From the NCBI GenBank assembly GCA_007922195.1, contig ML682008.1, positions 5,537,847 through 5,601,846 of the forward strand: a stretch of 64,000 bases of DNA, written 5' to 3'. The notes beneath the pieces were generated by a model, which worked only from the letters and a program-made list of their open reading frames with translations, was not told where the DNA came from and made no database searches. Positions 33,816 through 46,476 of this stretch are shown here, piece after piece (within the stretch, counting starts at the first letter, position 1; every line of letters starts with the position of its first letter). Origin of the DNA: Podocnemis expansa. Its lineage: Eukaryota; Chordata; Testudines; Podocnemididae. A program made the translations under genes and the position numbers.

Positions 33816-34229
33816 GGAGATATTATAATGCAAAATATGTCAATAATATGAAAATCTAATGACCCAAGAAATGAGAAATGTCATTTTCTACATAGTGTGC
33901 ATAGATAAGGAATGTCAGGAGGTGATGTTCCGAGGCTACTAACGCATATGTCAGCTAAAGATGGCAAACATTTGATGTCTCTCTAGTCCTTTAAAATAGA
34001 TATGCAGTTCAAAAGTTAATGATATTCTCATTCTAGCTTGACTTCAAAATATACTTAATGTTACAAAGAGATCTGCTGGATAGCTGTTGTTAAAACCATT
34101 TTGCACCAGAGGTTTGGTTTGTATCCTTCCATCCTTTCTGCGCTATGCCTCTGACTTCCACAATAGTTACATGAGTGTGGTGAGATTGTGGCTTTATATG
34201 TGACTTTTATGGAAGTGATGTGCCGCTCA

Positions 34230-34400
34230 CGGAATGAGGTAAGATGGGTGACGTGATATCTTTTATTGGACCATCTTATGCTGGAGAGAAAGGGAGGATA
34301 AGTGCTGGCTTCAAGCTACATAAATCTCATCTGGTCTGGGGTATTCAGAGTGTCACAGCTAAATATCATCTTATGTACTTTATGACATGTCTTTAGAACC
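34230..34400 (+). repeat. TTTTATTGGACCA repeat
   Basis: Contains 'aggtaagatgggtgacgtga', 'tatcttttattggaccatct', 'catctggtctggggtattca' and 'gagtgtcacagctaaata'. A shorter copy lies at 15815-15900. It is a familiar sauropsid dispersed repeat; I do not name the class. Confidence 0.5.
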
Positions 34401-34440
34401 GTAGAGGGAAGTCAATCTATTTCAACTCAGTTTTTCACTT

Positions 34441-36028
34441 GCTGAACTATGGAAGCCACAGGAGAATAATCACACCGCACGTCTTGTCAGGCTCTTGCAT
34501 CCCCACTAACCACTGTTGGATTGACATTGAAAGCAGTGCACCATGGGTAGCTATCCCACAGTGTAACTAGAGCCCCATGGGTATCCAGTGCCGATCCACG
34601 GGTATCCGCATGTGCGGGTGTGGATAACTGCAGACCCTTGCTGCGGATCGACTCATGGATACAGCTTCTATTGTTACCTTATCACACTGAGGTCCATTGC
34701 TGAAGCTGCTGCACTGATCTGTCTCGGCAGCATGCAGGGGAACCAGGAAGCGCTCTGGCCAGTCCTAGATTGACTGGCTGGCAGATCACAGAGTCTCAAG
34801 GTGGGGCTTGGAGACTGTCTGCTGGCCTTTGATTGGCTCCATTCCCCTGCCCACTTCTTTCTTTTCTTGCTTCCAGCTGGCAAGCCATTGCTGTCAATCA
34901 GAGATTTCATAGGTGGGCAAAGAAATCTGATTGATAGCACAGCATGCGAGCCACAAACAAGAAAGGAAAAAGTGGGTGGGACCCATATGGGGAATGAGCC
35001 AATCAAAGGCTGAATAGTTGTATATGAGCCCAAGCTCGGTTGCAGCTGCGTTTACAGATGCAGCTAAACCCTGGCATGTGGATTTCAGATTGAATTAACG
35101 TTATCACTGAGCAGATGCGGATTGGATGCGGTTCCACATATTTGTATCCGCGCAGCGCTCTAAGTGTAACTAGATGCAGAGGCTTGTGGGAAGGTGGTTG
35201 TTCTCTCATGATGCTCCCTCCCCTGCATTTCTGTCACAAAGAAACAGGACATATTTCTTCACAACATTTTTCTCCGGTAGGCATAGAGCCTACTAAACTC
35301 TCTGAACATTACAGATACCTCATGCCTTGTCCTGCAGTATTTTCAAATGTGAACCAGGAGCTGCTGCCAGGAAAACTGCTGTTACTGAGGCTGCCCTGCT
35401 TCAGGCCATACATGAGCCAATTTGCTTCCTGTTGCAAGCTATCACACATCATCTTCAGGCTGTGCAGCACCAGTTCTGGACATGGGAAGCAAGCACAACA
35501 TGATGACTGTGTGGGATAATGAGCAGTGACTATGTAACTTGGGTAGCAGAAGACCACTTTCCTTGAGCTTTGCGCAGAGCTGTCTTTTGCCCTGAACTGT
35601 GCAAATACTCACTTGAGACTAGCTCTGACAGTGGAGAAGTGAATGGCCATCACTTTGTTGAAGCTGGCAATCCCAGACTGTTGCCAGTCAGTTTGAATTC
35701 AGTTAGGAGTGGGGAAAGCCACTGTGGGAGCTGCTATGGTGAAAGTGAGCAGAGCTGTTGTAGACTGCTGCTGCAAAGGGTGATAACTTTGGGATATGTT
35801 TACGACATAGTGGATGGATTTGCTGCATGGGCGTTCCCAAACGGGGAGGGGAGCACCATAGAAGGGATTCATATCCTTGTTCTAGCTCTGAACCACCTTG
35901 CCACACTGTACATAGATCACAAGTGGTACTTGTCAGTGGTCTTGCAGGCCCCTGTTGATCACAAGGGATGTTGCAAAGACATCAGTATGGGATGGTTTGT
36001 AAGGATACATGATGCATCAGGAGCATCA
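34441..36028 (+). pseudogene. PIF/Harbinger transposase relic, interrupted by an insertion
   Basis: The 5' flank (34530-34571) has 'gcagtgcaccatgggtagct', 'atcccacagtgtaac', resuming after an insertion at 35163. Transposase-like coding follows from about 35630: a frame with 'VEK', 'LKLAIPD' and GVGKATVGAAMVKV (helix-turn-helix type N-terminal region), then FPN...IEGIHI, LQAPVDHKGCCKDISMGWF and RIHDAS, the DDE core of Harbinger transposases. This enzyme family cuts and pastes DNA at TIR ends. The first catalytic Asp (DGTH position) reads Glu here (IEGIH), and stops and frameshifts separate the blocks. Sequence stops matching abruptly at 36028, before the third catalytic residue. Non-functional. 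Confidence 0.75.
34572..35162. mobile_element. Unclassified 0.59-kb insertion with 12-bp target duplication
   Basis: AGTGTAACTAGA occurs exactly at 34560-34571 and 35163-35174, and the Harbinger sequence is continuous when the interval between is left out. The inserted DNA carries GCGGAT-rich motifs at both ends (gatccacgggtatccgcatg near 34595; gatgcggattggatgcggtt near 35114). It has no poly-A tail and no recognisable coding region. Target duplications of about 12 bp fit target-primed retrotransposition better than most DNA transposons, but the class remains open. Confidence 0.65.
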
Positions 36029-36029
36029 C

Positions 36030-36295
36030 CGACCTGAAGGAAGGGTGGGGGTCTGGGCCCTCTCACTACCAGCCAGCTTCTGGCAGCCCTGGCCTGGATG
36101 CAGCTTCTCTGGCTGGCAGCCTGGGATGAATCCAGCCCCAGCCACTGCTGGCCAACGGCAGATCAAGATCCTGCTGCTACCGGCACCAGTCACTGCCAGT
36201 TGGTGGCAGGCAGCCTGGCCAGGCCTGGATGTGGCTTCCCTGGCTTTTACTGGAACCCCCACCCCCACCCCGCGTTGGGGAGCGCTTCCCCATTA
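36030..36295. repeat. GC-rich repeat block
   Basis: Abrupt junction with the Harbinger relic at about 36028. Contains 'tgggatgaatccagccccag', 'ccactgctggccaacggcag' and a C-rich stretch. Related in wording to 29925-30110 and 50600-50990 (GGATC(C/T)AGCCCC). Class unknown. Confidence 0.4.
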
Positions 36296-36299
36296 GGCA

Positions 36300-37099
36300 C
36301 TTTGGGCTACATTTCCAAAGGAATTAGGTTAATTTTCCCATCAGCACTTATCCATGGTTGTTTAGGTGTGTAAAGGGGTAGCTGCAAGTATGACCCTATT
36401 TTGATTACACATATACCTGGTTTGACATACAATGAGTCCTTACATACATGTACTAGCCGGTCTATTATCAGGGAAGTAAAAAGAGTGGTTGCATATTAGC
36501 AGGGTTTTGGACTGATCAGGGAAAAAAATATAACTTGTTCTGTTAATTGTACCCCTGAGTGGTTGGTGTTTGAACCTGGGATGGTACAATACATATACAC
36601 GCACACATACATCTAGTAGAGTATTTGGATGCGTGTATCAAGTCTTAAATTTTTAAAAACTGTAGAAAAGTTTCAAATCAGATTATTGAATAAATATGCT
36701 AATAAGGAAATATTCAGAGCTATATTTTTATACTATAGGGATTATGATTTTTGAACAATGCAAAAGCTTTCCAATAGCTATTGTAACAGAACTCTGACTG
36801 CAAACTGTTGCTCAGGCCTTAAGATTTGATGGGTTTAGTAGGTATAACATAAGGAGACAAGGTAAAAGGTATAAAATAAACTAATTTTATTAAACGAACA
36901 GACAAAAAAGAAAAGAAATAGGAAGGCACCAATGCTTATGCCCCTTCAGCAGATGGGAATCCCAGGTAAATGACTGCAAGCACACTGCATGGGGAGTGAT
37001 GACTCATGGCGGCAAACACAGCAGTTGCCCTGATGAAGAAGTTCCAATGAGGGGGCTTTAAGCGCTAGTTTTTATACACTATATTTTACTAAGGGAAAA
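36300..37099. other. No gene seen
   Basis: AT-rich; dinucleotide-like 'catatacacgcacacataca' near 36592. Nothing else assigned. Confidence 0.4.
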
Positions 37100-37263
37100 G
37101 GTAACATGCACATTTGGTTGGGTTTTTTTATNNNNNNNNNNNNNNNNNNNNNNNNNNNNNNNNNNNNNNNNNNNNNNNNNNNNNNNNNNNNNNNNNNNNN
37201 NNNNNNNNNNNNNNNNNNNNNNNNNNNNNNNGGTAACATGCACATTTGGTTGGGTTTTTTTAT
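37100..37263. other. Assembly gap of 100 N with identical 32-bp flanks
   Basis: N runs from 37132 to 37231, exactly 100 bases, the usual placeholder for a gap of unknown size. The 32 bases before it (37100-37131) are repeated exactly after it (37232-37263), beginning 'ggtaacatgcacatttggtt'. The simplest reading is that the two contig ends overlap, so the gap is artificial. Confidence 0.9.
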
Positions 37264-37272
37264 ATTTTTTTT

Positions 37273-37316
<44 letters not shown>
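37264..37316. repeat. Poly-T tract
   Basis: A long nearly pure T-run (about 37277-37315) immediately after the gap. Homopolymers of this kind often break assemblies and explain the gap position. Confidence 0.8.
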
Positions 37317-37318
<2 letters not shown>

Positions 37319-37319
37319 G

Positions 37320-40300
37320 TCTGCCATTTGACGGGAACAAGGCACAACCTTGATTAAAATCTATGGTACTAGTGTAGCTCAAGGTAAACTTTTGGTCAGG
37401 GCTGATTAATGGTGACACCACCTACTAACAGCTTGTTGCATGACACATTCTTCTGGGGGGCCCTACACTCCACCTTCTGATTCTTTGGTGATCACTTTCC
37501 CCAGCTTTTTTAACTAAATCAGAGGTTGATTTTTGCTGCTGGAGAGAATCCACTGCAAACTCAGAACATCCCAGGTAACTTTAATCCACTATATTTTTCC
37601 CATAATTTCCTAACCTCCTGTTGGACATCTTTATGCCGTGGCCAGTGGGAGGGAATCCAACACTTTATCTAATTCTTGGGAGACCCATTCCCAACTTCCT
37701 ATCAAATGACACCACCGGGACCACCAAGTTCCACTTTTGTGCCACCCAGCTCCAGAGTGATATAGCAGGCCAGCCTGGTAGTCAGCTACACCACACCCCA
37801 TTTTGTAAAATAATTACTGGTATTCATCTGCCCCCATTGTAAAATTGTAGCGTATGGTATAAAGCATATGGTATAACTGAAATACTTTATTTGAAAAGGG
37901 CTCAGACATTTTCTTGTGTGGTTCAAGTTTAACATCTATACATTTCATAAATATTAGATATATTGTTAGTACATTTCTTTAAAAAATCATAGCCCCGCAG
38001 CAAAGTAAGTTCGGTAAGTCATGTATAAAAGGTGATTGGGTGTGCTGAAGATGTAAAGGTCTCCTTAAAATTAGGACAGTAAGACAGACCAAAGTGACCC
38101 TTGTAAGCAGAGGGAGCAGGTAACATAGGAAAATGAATTTGTGTACATAATCTATTTCAAAGTGTTGTCTAGCAACATTTCATGTATCTTTGTTTTCTTT
38201 TTCCTCTTCCCTCTACTTTGGCAGCAAGAATAGGGTAAATAAAAATATCTGCCTATTGATGTGTGTCATATTTAGGTTGGGAAGGGACCAAATTCATTTT
38301 CACACTGCTTAAATCTGTAGTTCTTTGGATAAAAACACCTCTGGATGAGACTCCATGATATTTCTACTACCTTCTCTCCTGTGATGGTTCTTTTCTTTTC
38401 TGTTGGATTGTTCCTACTTTGTGTCTTATCTTCAAATCTTTGCCCATGAATCCAAATCATGCTATCTCACAGAATTCATTTTTTCACTGTCTTCTCCTTG
38501 GTCCCCTTGAGCCAGAGCTTTAGCTGATGTAAATTTGTGTCATTCTGATGTGACATTGATTTACAAATGTTGAGGATGTGGCCCTTTATTTATACTTTAA
38601 TCTTAAATGTCATTATTACACTGATACTAACATATCCCTTGAGATCTTCATTATTTCTCCACCTCTCTACTTTCCTTCTCTTGACCTTGTAAACCTGTGG
38701 ATTCCTCTTAACATACTTTAGTTATGACTATTAGGTGATCTTCTGTTTGATGGTTATTGTGTTGGTTGCTAAAGTATTGCTAGGGATTAAATCAATAGTA
38801 CATTATTATGTAGATCTTCAAGAATCAATGTCAGTGGCTTCAGGTGAACCAGTCATTAATATTAAAAAAAAAAAAAAATCTGTTCTGTTTAAGTATTTTT
38901 TCTACCAAGCTCTTCTGAACAATCTTACTGGTAAAGAGTGGGTAGAGAAATACAAGTAGAAAAAAAATAAACAACTTTTGAGGCATTAAAAGAATCTCAG
39001 ATATAAGACTTAGAGAGAACCAGAAGATGCAGGGTCTATAGAAAGTGAAGTAGAGCTCAGTAGAAACTGGATTTTGTGTTTCTTAGGAACTTCTGCCATT
39101 TTGAATTTTCTTTTGTTCCAAATGGAATGAAACACAAATAAAACCAAAAAGACAAAAAGGAAAAAAATGAAATTGAAATTTTCCATGCAACAACATTTTG
39201 GAAAGTGTTCCTGGTTGTTTGAAATGAAATTATTGAAATGGTTCAACTCCAAAATTTAATTTCTTTGGAATGTTGTTTTATGGAAAGTTTCAAAGTTGAA
39301 ACATTGCATTTGTCTTTTTGCTTTTTATTGCTTTAGAATATTTGTTTAGTAAAAAAAAAAAGAATGTTTCAAGACATCATTTTGTAATGAAAAATTGGCA
39401 AGCTCTACTCAAAAAAAAAAAAAAAAGTTAGAATGGGATATTTCACCATTATCACACCACTTCATTTTGGGCAAGGGACAGGGTTTGCATTTCTAAACAA
39501 TTTGTTTAAAATAACACTTTGAAACAATGTTCTAGGTTAGGTGAAAATGAATTTTTTTGTCATAAATCTGCTTTGGCACACACTTTTCTGAATAGCTCCA
39601 AAGCAGACTGACCCTTCTTCCCCAGAGGCTGATGTGTATATGATAAATTAAATCCTGCCTCTGATTTAGGTAAGACAGATTCATAAAGACCTTTTTTTGT
39701 TTTAATGTTTTTCTTTGAATGCTGTTGTCCTATTGATGTAAATAAATAATCATTTTGAGGAAGCTGTTGCGAATCACTACATCACCTACTGCTCACAGCT
39801 TATAAGGTAGTCCATGCAAAGGATCAAATACAGTTAGGCCTTTGGGGTAATGACTGTTCACCCAAAGGGTACTTTATCTTGGAGATCCAGTCTAATACGG
39901 AGGTGAAATGTGGGGCTCCAACCTGAACAAATTGAAATGCAGGGCCTGTCATTTGGAAGTGTACCCATGAAGAGACTGAGAAATTAAAGGTCCATCTTTA
40001 TCCATGTAACTGTGACAGCAACAGAATTAGTTTTCTTCAGCAAAAATCCTAAATCCCCATATATAGCACCATCTACTCTGTGTCCCCAACTCTCCCATTA
40101 GTTGTAACTTTGGTGCCATTTTTGACTACACATTCTCCTTCTTCCACGTTGTCACTCTCCCTATTGTCACCTCCTCCGCATTGCTCCTTGGCACACTCTA
40201 TATCCTCCTCCGTTCCCTTTCATTTTAACCAAGTTTTATTCCCTGTGGCTTTACCAAATCCCAGATCACCTGGTTCCAGTGTTGCTCAACATTGCTTCTG

Positions 40301-42060
40301 CTGTCTTCACACAATCTGAGAAATGATATACTTTCATTCTATCTCAAGCATTGCAGTCCCCTTGGTCATTTCCAGAAAAAATATTTGCTCACTTTTCGAA
40401 CCCCAGCCCATGTAACATGCTTTTCCACTTCAGCTATGTCTCATTCCAAATCCTAGGTAGAGATGTATTTTTCCTTCTGGTTTATACTGTATCACATAAT
40501 CTCTACTTTCTCTTTTACTATAATTGTTACCTCTGTCATCACAGCATTTTGGAAATGGGTGAGTTTCCTTGCATTAGTATTTAGAGTAACTCCACAATTT
40601 AGTTTTGTTACACAAAAACTGTAGCCTACAGTATACACAAAGTGTATACTAAACTCACTAAATTCACATTGATTTCACCTGGGGCAGGATCTGGTCTTAA
40701 AAGTATATCTTTTTTGTTAGTTTGCACCCAGAGATATCAATTTCATGGATATATACATTAACACAATATTTTAATAACTGTAAATAGTTATGAATAGGTG
40801 ATATTTTGCAAAAATGGCTGGAATTATTACAATTTATTTTTTTAAAGCTCATCTTCTTGAGGAAGAAAGGGATAGTACAATGAAAAGAATCTTCCTTTAA
40901 GTGATGATTTTAATTTAAAAATGGTATTGGCACCAATATTACAAAATGTCATCCAAATGAAAAATCTGTTCTATTCTTCTTCAAGAGGTGCAGCTGGAGT
41001 TAATCTAACATTGCCATATACATAATGGACTGATTAAACAAAATCAAAGCTGATCTGAGCTAACCAAATAAAGGCATCCATTCTGTAATAAAAAACAATA
41101 ATAAAGAAATGAAATATCGCACTCCCTGATGCCACAGTATTCTGTAAAGAAATTTAATGTTTCTTTTGGGGTGGGACAGTTCTTTATAAGGCAAGTTCTT
41201 TGGTTTTAAGAAGACTTTTTTCTCTTCTGTTGAAAAGGAGTCCATAGTATTTAAATTCATGTAGGGCTAAGCAAGGAACCATATGTTAGATTAGGTTGAC
41301 CTTCTGGTGAAATGATAGGAGGGCATAAAACAACAAGTTTTTGTGATAACATAACCTGCTTAAAATAATAAAATTGTGTGGTATATATTCAAAGAAGAGA
41401 TAAAAGGAAAGCTACAGTGGCTACAAACAACAAGGCAAAGAGAAAAACACACAAACAAGTTACTTGTCTACACGGGAAAACTCACAAGAATAGTTGCACC
41501 ACTGTAACTTCCTATACAGATACTTATTCCAAAAGGAAAGTGCCCTTTTCTGTTTAATTTATACTGCTTTAAAAACAACATAATCTAGACAGGCATTACG
41601 AGTCTGATTCAACATTCACTGATGCCAATGGCAGCTGCGTTGGGCCCCAAATGAAATTAAAGGAATTTGAATGAGGAGTCTGTGTGTTTATAGCTTTTCT
41701 CTGGTGACAAGTATCATAAGTACTTGGCAGGTATTGGGAAACATACATTAATTTCTCTTCACAATACACCAGCAGTAGTCATGCTAGCTCTGAACGTGCC
41801 AGAGCTTAAGTGTGAAAAATGGTATATAAGAGAGCTCCACAGCATACACCAAAATGGTGTTGGGTAATTTACTGAGGGTAAATAGCTGTAACTCTGTTGT
41901 CGTCATTCTTTCTGCTGTAAATAATTTTCAGCAATAGAAATCAGCTGAGATTACATTTGTGTGGAACAAAAATGAGTGATATCTATTGAAATGAAAGTTA
42001 CCCAAACAAAAAGAGGGCTATTTAAAAGTAAAAAATGTTACAAATTACCAAAAAGGGTTG
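37320..42060. other. No gene seen; AT-rich with A-runs
   Basis: No exon or named repeat supported. 39160-39420 is rich in GAAA/TTTC-type words (tgaaattattgaaatggttc, gaaagtttcaaagttgaaac) and A-runs, resembling 59740-60110 and 60985-61130, possibly one degenerate AT-rich repeat family. A T/C-rich stretch lies at 40120-40220. Confidence 0.35.
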
Positions 42061-42067
42061 TATGAGA

Positions 42068-42335
42068 TGTTGTAGAATTATAGAAGATTAGGGATGGAAA
42101 GGACCTCAGCAGATCATCTAGTCAAACCTCCTGCTCAAAGCAGGATCCACCACCAATAAATCATCCCAGCCAGAGGTTTGTCAAGCTGGGCCTTAAAAAC
42201 CCTGGAGGATGAAGATCCCACCACCTCTCTAAGTAACCCATTCCAGCGCTTCACCACCCTCCTAGTGTAAAACATTTTCCTAGATTTTCCCCCACTGCAA
42301 CTTGAGACTGTTGCTCCATGTTCTGTCATAGTTGG
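42068..42335 (-). mobile_element. CR1 LINE 3' fragment
   Basis: Plus-strand text 'gggatggaaaggacctcagc', 'agatcatctagtcaaacctc', 'ctgctcaaagcaggatccac' is the reverse complement of a CR1 3' end. Reading the minus strand, the C-terminal ORF2 peptide is visible (VVKRWNGLLREVV followed by SSSSRVFKAQLD), the standard end of CR1 ORF2. 5'-truncated at about 42335. Confidence 0.8.
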
Positions 42336-42339
42336 TTCA

Positions 42340-44180
42340 TATTTGAAATATAGGGAAATATTCTGGCATCGCTGTATAATAACTGTTGGCAAATGTTGAC
42401 TTTGGATTGTGGATATGATGTAAGGTGGATACATAAGATTAATTTTTTAGAGGAAGAAACCAAAGCAAAGAGATGTCCAAAATCCTGAAAAAATTAACTG
42501 GGAAAGCAAAATTGATGAACTGGTATTCTTGCCTTCTGTTTCCAAGCACAGTCTTTTATTAGACCAAGCATTTTTCCAAACAAATTTTGAGGAAATGTCA
42601 ACACAGGGTGGTGCTGGTATGTAGAATAGAGAGTATAGCTATCTAAGCAGTTATTTCCATGATAACAGATGTATATACTGCTGTCACCTACTGCCAAAGC
42701 CTTTACACTCTACTTCACCTTCCTTCCTGCACTCCTGCCACAGCCTTTCTCTGTGGCCTGTGGCTACTCACCACAGAGTGGATGTAACCTGGCCTTCGTT
42801 GCAGCGTGTAGCTACACAGGTCACTATAGCACTTTAAGTACTTAAAACAAAAGAACATACTCTTAAACTTGATAGACTCCCTTTGTATCTTTGCCCTGTG
42901 TTCAAGCATTCTGTCCTTTCTAATAAACATTAGGTGAAAATGCATGGGTTGCTTACTTTTAAGTTCATTTTTTGCAGCATGTTTTAATTAAAAAATACTG
43001 TCATATCTCCACTGACTGAAATTACTGTTTGGTTTAAAGTAGACACTTCTAGCTCTTGAAAGGCTGAAAGAAGAAACATACAGTTCTTCTGGTCTAGGTA
43101 GCTGTACATAAGTGGTTCTATTCTATTCTATTGAGTTTTGTTATTTGGTCCTCAGCACTGGAGTATCTGAGCATTTTCCAGAAGTGCACTGAGTGATGTA
43201 ACTAACAACTCACATGTGAGTCTGCTGCTTTTTTCTCACCCCAAAGATAGAGGGTTTGATAGTTTATTTAATGAAATTTTGTTTTGTTGGCAAACTGAGA
43301 AAATTCTAAGAAAATCTCTATGGCCATAAGTTTTATTTCATCATTCTACTGTGAGAAGCAGTAGGTTTTTAATACCTTTCTACTTATTTAAAAAAAAGTG
43401 AAACTGAGATGCAGGGAAGAACTTCTAACAGGGTCTAAAAGGAAAGTGGCAAGAATACAAACATTAAACTTAAGTTCATATATACAATATAATTATTTTG
43501 GAAACCTAGAAATAAACCTCCACATGTAATAAGTGGTTGTAGATTTTCTGCCAGTGCAATTATGTTAATAATCTAAAGGGAAAATGCAATTATCCTTTAA
43601 TATACAATTTGTGATACAGACCTTTTCTACTTAACATCTGTTTCCCTAGCTAAATGCATTAAATTCACCAGAAAGAAAAAAAAATTACCATTAACTTTGC
43701 TTTTATATTAAATAAGTAGTCAAATCAGTTGTACTTATAAGCAGTCAGATCAAATACTTGTACTTATAAGCAGTCAAATCAGTTGTACTCAGTAGTTTCT
43801 TTGTGGCTCTGAAATATAGACATTCATGAATATTTGTTTTATTCCAGTGATTGTAGGTGGAACATGCACATAACAGATGTCAAAACTGAATAAATAAAGT
43901 GTGAATGATTTTGTTCCTTATTACCGGTGTGAGTTTTGGATGTTTCTTAAATCTGGCCACTGTTCACCTGCCATAGTTGTCAGATCTTAGAGATTTAGAA
44001 AAATCATTTAAGTTGATCTTAAAAAGTGGGTAAGATTTATCTCAGTGAGAGCCCTATTGCCATACTTAAGGCATTATGCCAGTAACGTTTTGTATGTGGG
44101 TGAGACAAAGCATTTGGAAAAGAAGATGGGGTCTGAAATGGCCTGACTTTCATTACTATTTTGTAGTACTTTAGAGCCAA
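42340..44180. other. No gene seen; one short tandem repeat
   Basis: AT-rich. At 43717-43790 the words 'agtcaaatcagttgtactta' and 'taagcagtcagatcaaatac' recur in tandem, about 2.5 copies. No gene assigned. Confidence 0.4.
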
Positions 44181-44184
44181 TAGG

Positions 44185-46476
44185 GGGCATATTTTTACAC
44201 TACATAGTTAAGTCAACTTGACGATGTTCACATCTAGCTGTTGCAATAATTAAGGCAGTTAGATGTGTCCACACCACACTTTTTGTGTCAGGAAGTGCAT
44301 CCACACTAGCAGTGTTTGGACTGATACAGACAGGAGTGCGCCATGGAAGTTATTCCCCTCAGTACAGCTAGATACAGGGGGTTTGGGAAAGGCTTACAAT
44401 GCCCCATGAGACCAAAAGGTTCTCATGGGATAGAATGGGAACATGGCTTTGGCCTCCCATGTTGCAATTTCCTTCCCCCCATCTCGGCATCAATGGCAAA
44501 CAACCCAAACTTTCACGCCTTTTTTCTGAAAGCCTGGCTTAGCTATGCATACCACATAGCCTGAGAAGCATGGAACCCACTAAGCAGTGCATTCTTGTTC
44601 TGAGTATCACAAACGCCTCATGTCATACCCTGCAGTGTTTTCAGAGCCATGACAGGAGCCACTCACAGAACATTGCAGTGGTGTTCAAGCAGCCCTGTTG
44701 TAAGCCATGGAACGAAAAAATTCCTGGTTGCTGCTGGCAGTTTCACAGCACCTGAGAACAGTAGAGTGCCATTTTTAGTCCCAGGAAACAAGCACTAAAT
44801 AATGGGATTGTATTCTTATGCAGATGTGGGATGAGAAGCAGTGGCTGCAGACCTTCTGAATACAGAAGGCCACTTTCTGGGAATTTTGTGCAGAGCTTTC
44901 CCTAGTCCTGAAGCACAGCAATACTAAACTGAGAACTGCTGTGATTGTGGAAAAGTGTTTGGCAATTGCTGTGTGGAACCTTGCAGTGCCAGACTGATAC
45001 TGGCTAATGGTGAATCAATACGGAATTGATAAATCCACTCTGGGAGCTTTTGTGATCCTAGTGTGCAAGGTTGTATATTGCTTTTGGCTAAGAATAGTAT
45101 ATGGGCAATCTGCAGGACACAGTGGATGGTTTTGTCATGCTGATATTCCCTAACTACGGTGTGGCAGTAGATGGCATCCATATCCCTCTGTTGGCATCAG
45201 ATCATCTTGTCTAAGAGTGCATAAACCAAAAGAAATATGTTCAATGGTGTTTCAAGGAATAATGGATCCATGTGGTCTTTCACTGATACAAACATGAAAC
45301 AGTCAGGAAAGGTGCATGATGCCAGCATCTTTAACACCACATTTATTCAGAAAGCTGCAATAAAGAACATTCTTTGAAGATCATAAAATAATCAGTGGTA
45401 ATGTTGAAATGCCAGTAGTGATCCTGGGAGACCTCACCTACATCTTGGTCCTATAGCACATGAAAGCATCCACTGGCCACCTGAATAGTAGTAAGGAGTG
45501 GTTCAGCAATAGGGTGAGCAAGTGCAGAATGCCGGTGGGCTGTGCCTTTGGATGGTTAAAAGCTCACTGGGGCTATTTGCTTGGTTAGACCTCAGTGAAG
45601 GTAAGAAGACCATTTTTATCATTACCTGCTGTGTGCACCATAATAACTGTGAGACAAAGAGAGAGAATTTTCCACAGGGGTGGAGCATGGAGGCAGATAG
45701 TCTGGCAACTAATTTTGAGCATCCAGATAGCAGTGCAATAAGAAGAACCCAGCAAGTAGCTCTGCATTTCTGGGAGGCTTTTGAAACTCCATTTCAGTAA
45801 TTGAAGGCCCACTTCAGTAATTAGCTACAGCTGTGTTCACTGCTTATCTACATTGTAGTTTCCCAGACCATCCCCCACTGTGCATTGGTTTCCCTGCACC
45901 TTTGATTCCTTGCCCAAACCACCAATCTTGGAATAAAGAAAGAGCATTTCATTCTCTAAATCTTAACTTTTATTGCACAAACATAAACAAACAAACTGAA
46001 AGAGCAGGTAAATAATTTAACCTTGGGAAAAATGGTGTGATAAATCTGAGGGGGGGAGGAACCAAATCAAATCAACCTCTCCATGAAGACACAGAAGTCT
46101 TCTCCATCAAAGATCTTCAAATACCTGCCTTTTATTTTAGTACTCTAACCCAGCGTTGTGTGGAAGGAGTACTGCACCTTCCCCCTCAGCTCCCTGTGAC
46201 ATACAAGGGAAGGGGATTGGAAATAAGGTGGTTTACATTCCCCCCTTCAGGGGCTGCAGGGGGATTCTAACCTCAAGCTGCTTTTCTTGAAGCTCAGTGA
46301 GACTTCTCAACATGTCTAAATGGTCCTTTATAAGGCTGCAGCATCTCATCCTGCATGGCACGCTCATGCTCCTGGGATGGTCTCCATGTCTATGTCCAGT
46401 TTTTCAGACAATTCACTTCTCCAGGCTATTAGCTCCTGCGTCAACTGTCCCAAAGGTGTTCATTATCTCTGTGAAG
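44185..46476 (+). mobile_element. PIF/Harbinger element, decayed, nearly whole coding region
   Basis: The left end (ggggcatatttttacactac, atagttaagtcaactt) resembles the GGGTATGTCTACACTAC terminus of the foldback MITEs. Transposase coding lies at about 44840-45805 (listed separately). After it comes the AT-rich 45900-46010 with 'cttttattgcacaaa', then 46037-46475, a block on the far side of the transposase that in related turtle elements would hold the second, Myb-like accessory gene on the opposite strand; I cannot confirm its protein here. A CR1 inserted at 46477 separates the right end, which I could not locate. Confidence 0.65.
44840..45805 (+). pseudogene. PIF/Harbinger transposase pseudogene
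   Basis: Blocks in order: 'TAVIVEKCLAIAVWNLAVPD' and 'YWLMVNQYGIDKSTLGAF' (N-terminal DNA-binding region, about 44931-45050), FPNYGVAVDGIHIPLL (45145-45195, first catalytic Asp kept), GKVHDASIFNT (about 45307-45340, second Asp kept), then AFGWLKAHW (from 45541) and CCVHHNNCE, with a charged tail ending REAFETPFQ-like near 45800. The third acidic residue, normally V-E-x-AFG, is replaced: codon 45538-45540 is GGC (Gly). Several stops and frameshifts occur. Function of the family: cut-and-paste transposition of its own TIR-bearing DNA. This copy is dead. Confidence 0.75.

Noticed and set aside
37072..37357. Frames crossing the N block
   Set aside because: Translation of N and poly-T/poly-A sequence; an artefact.
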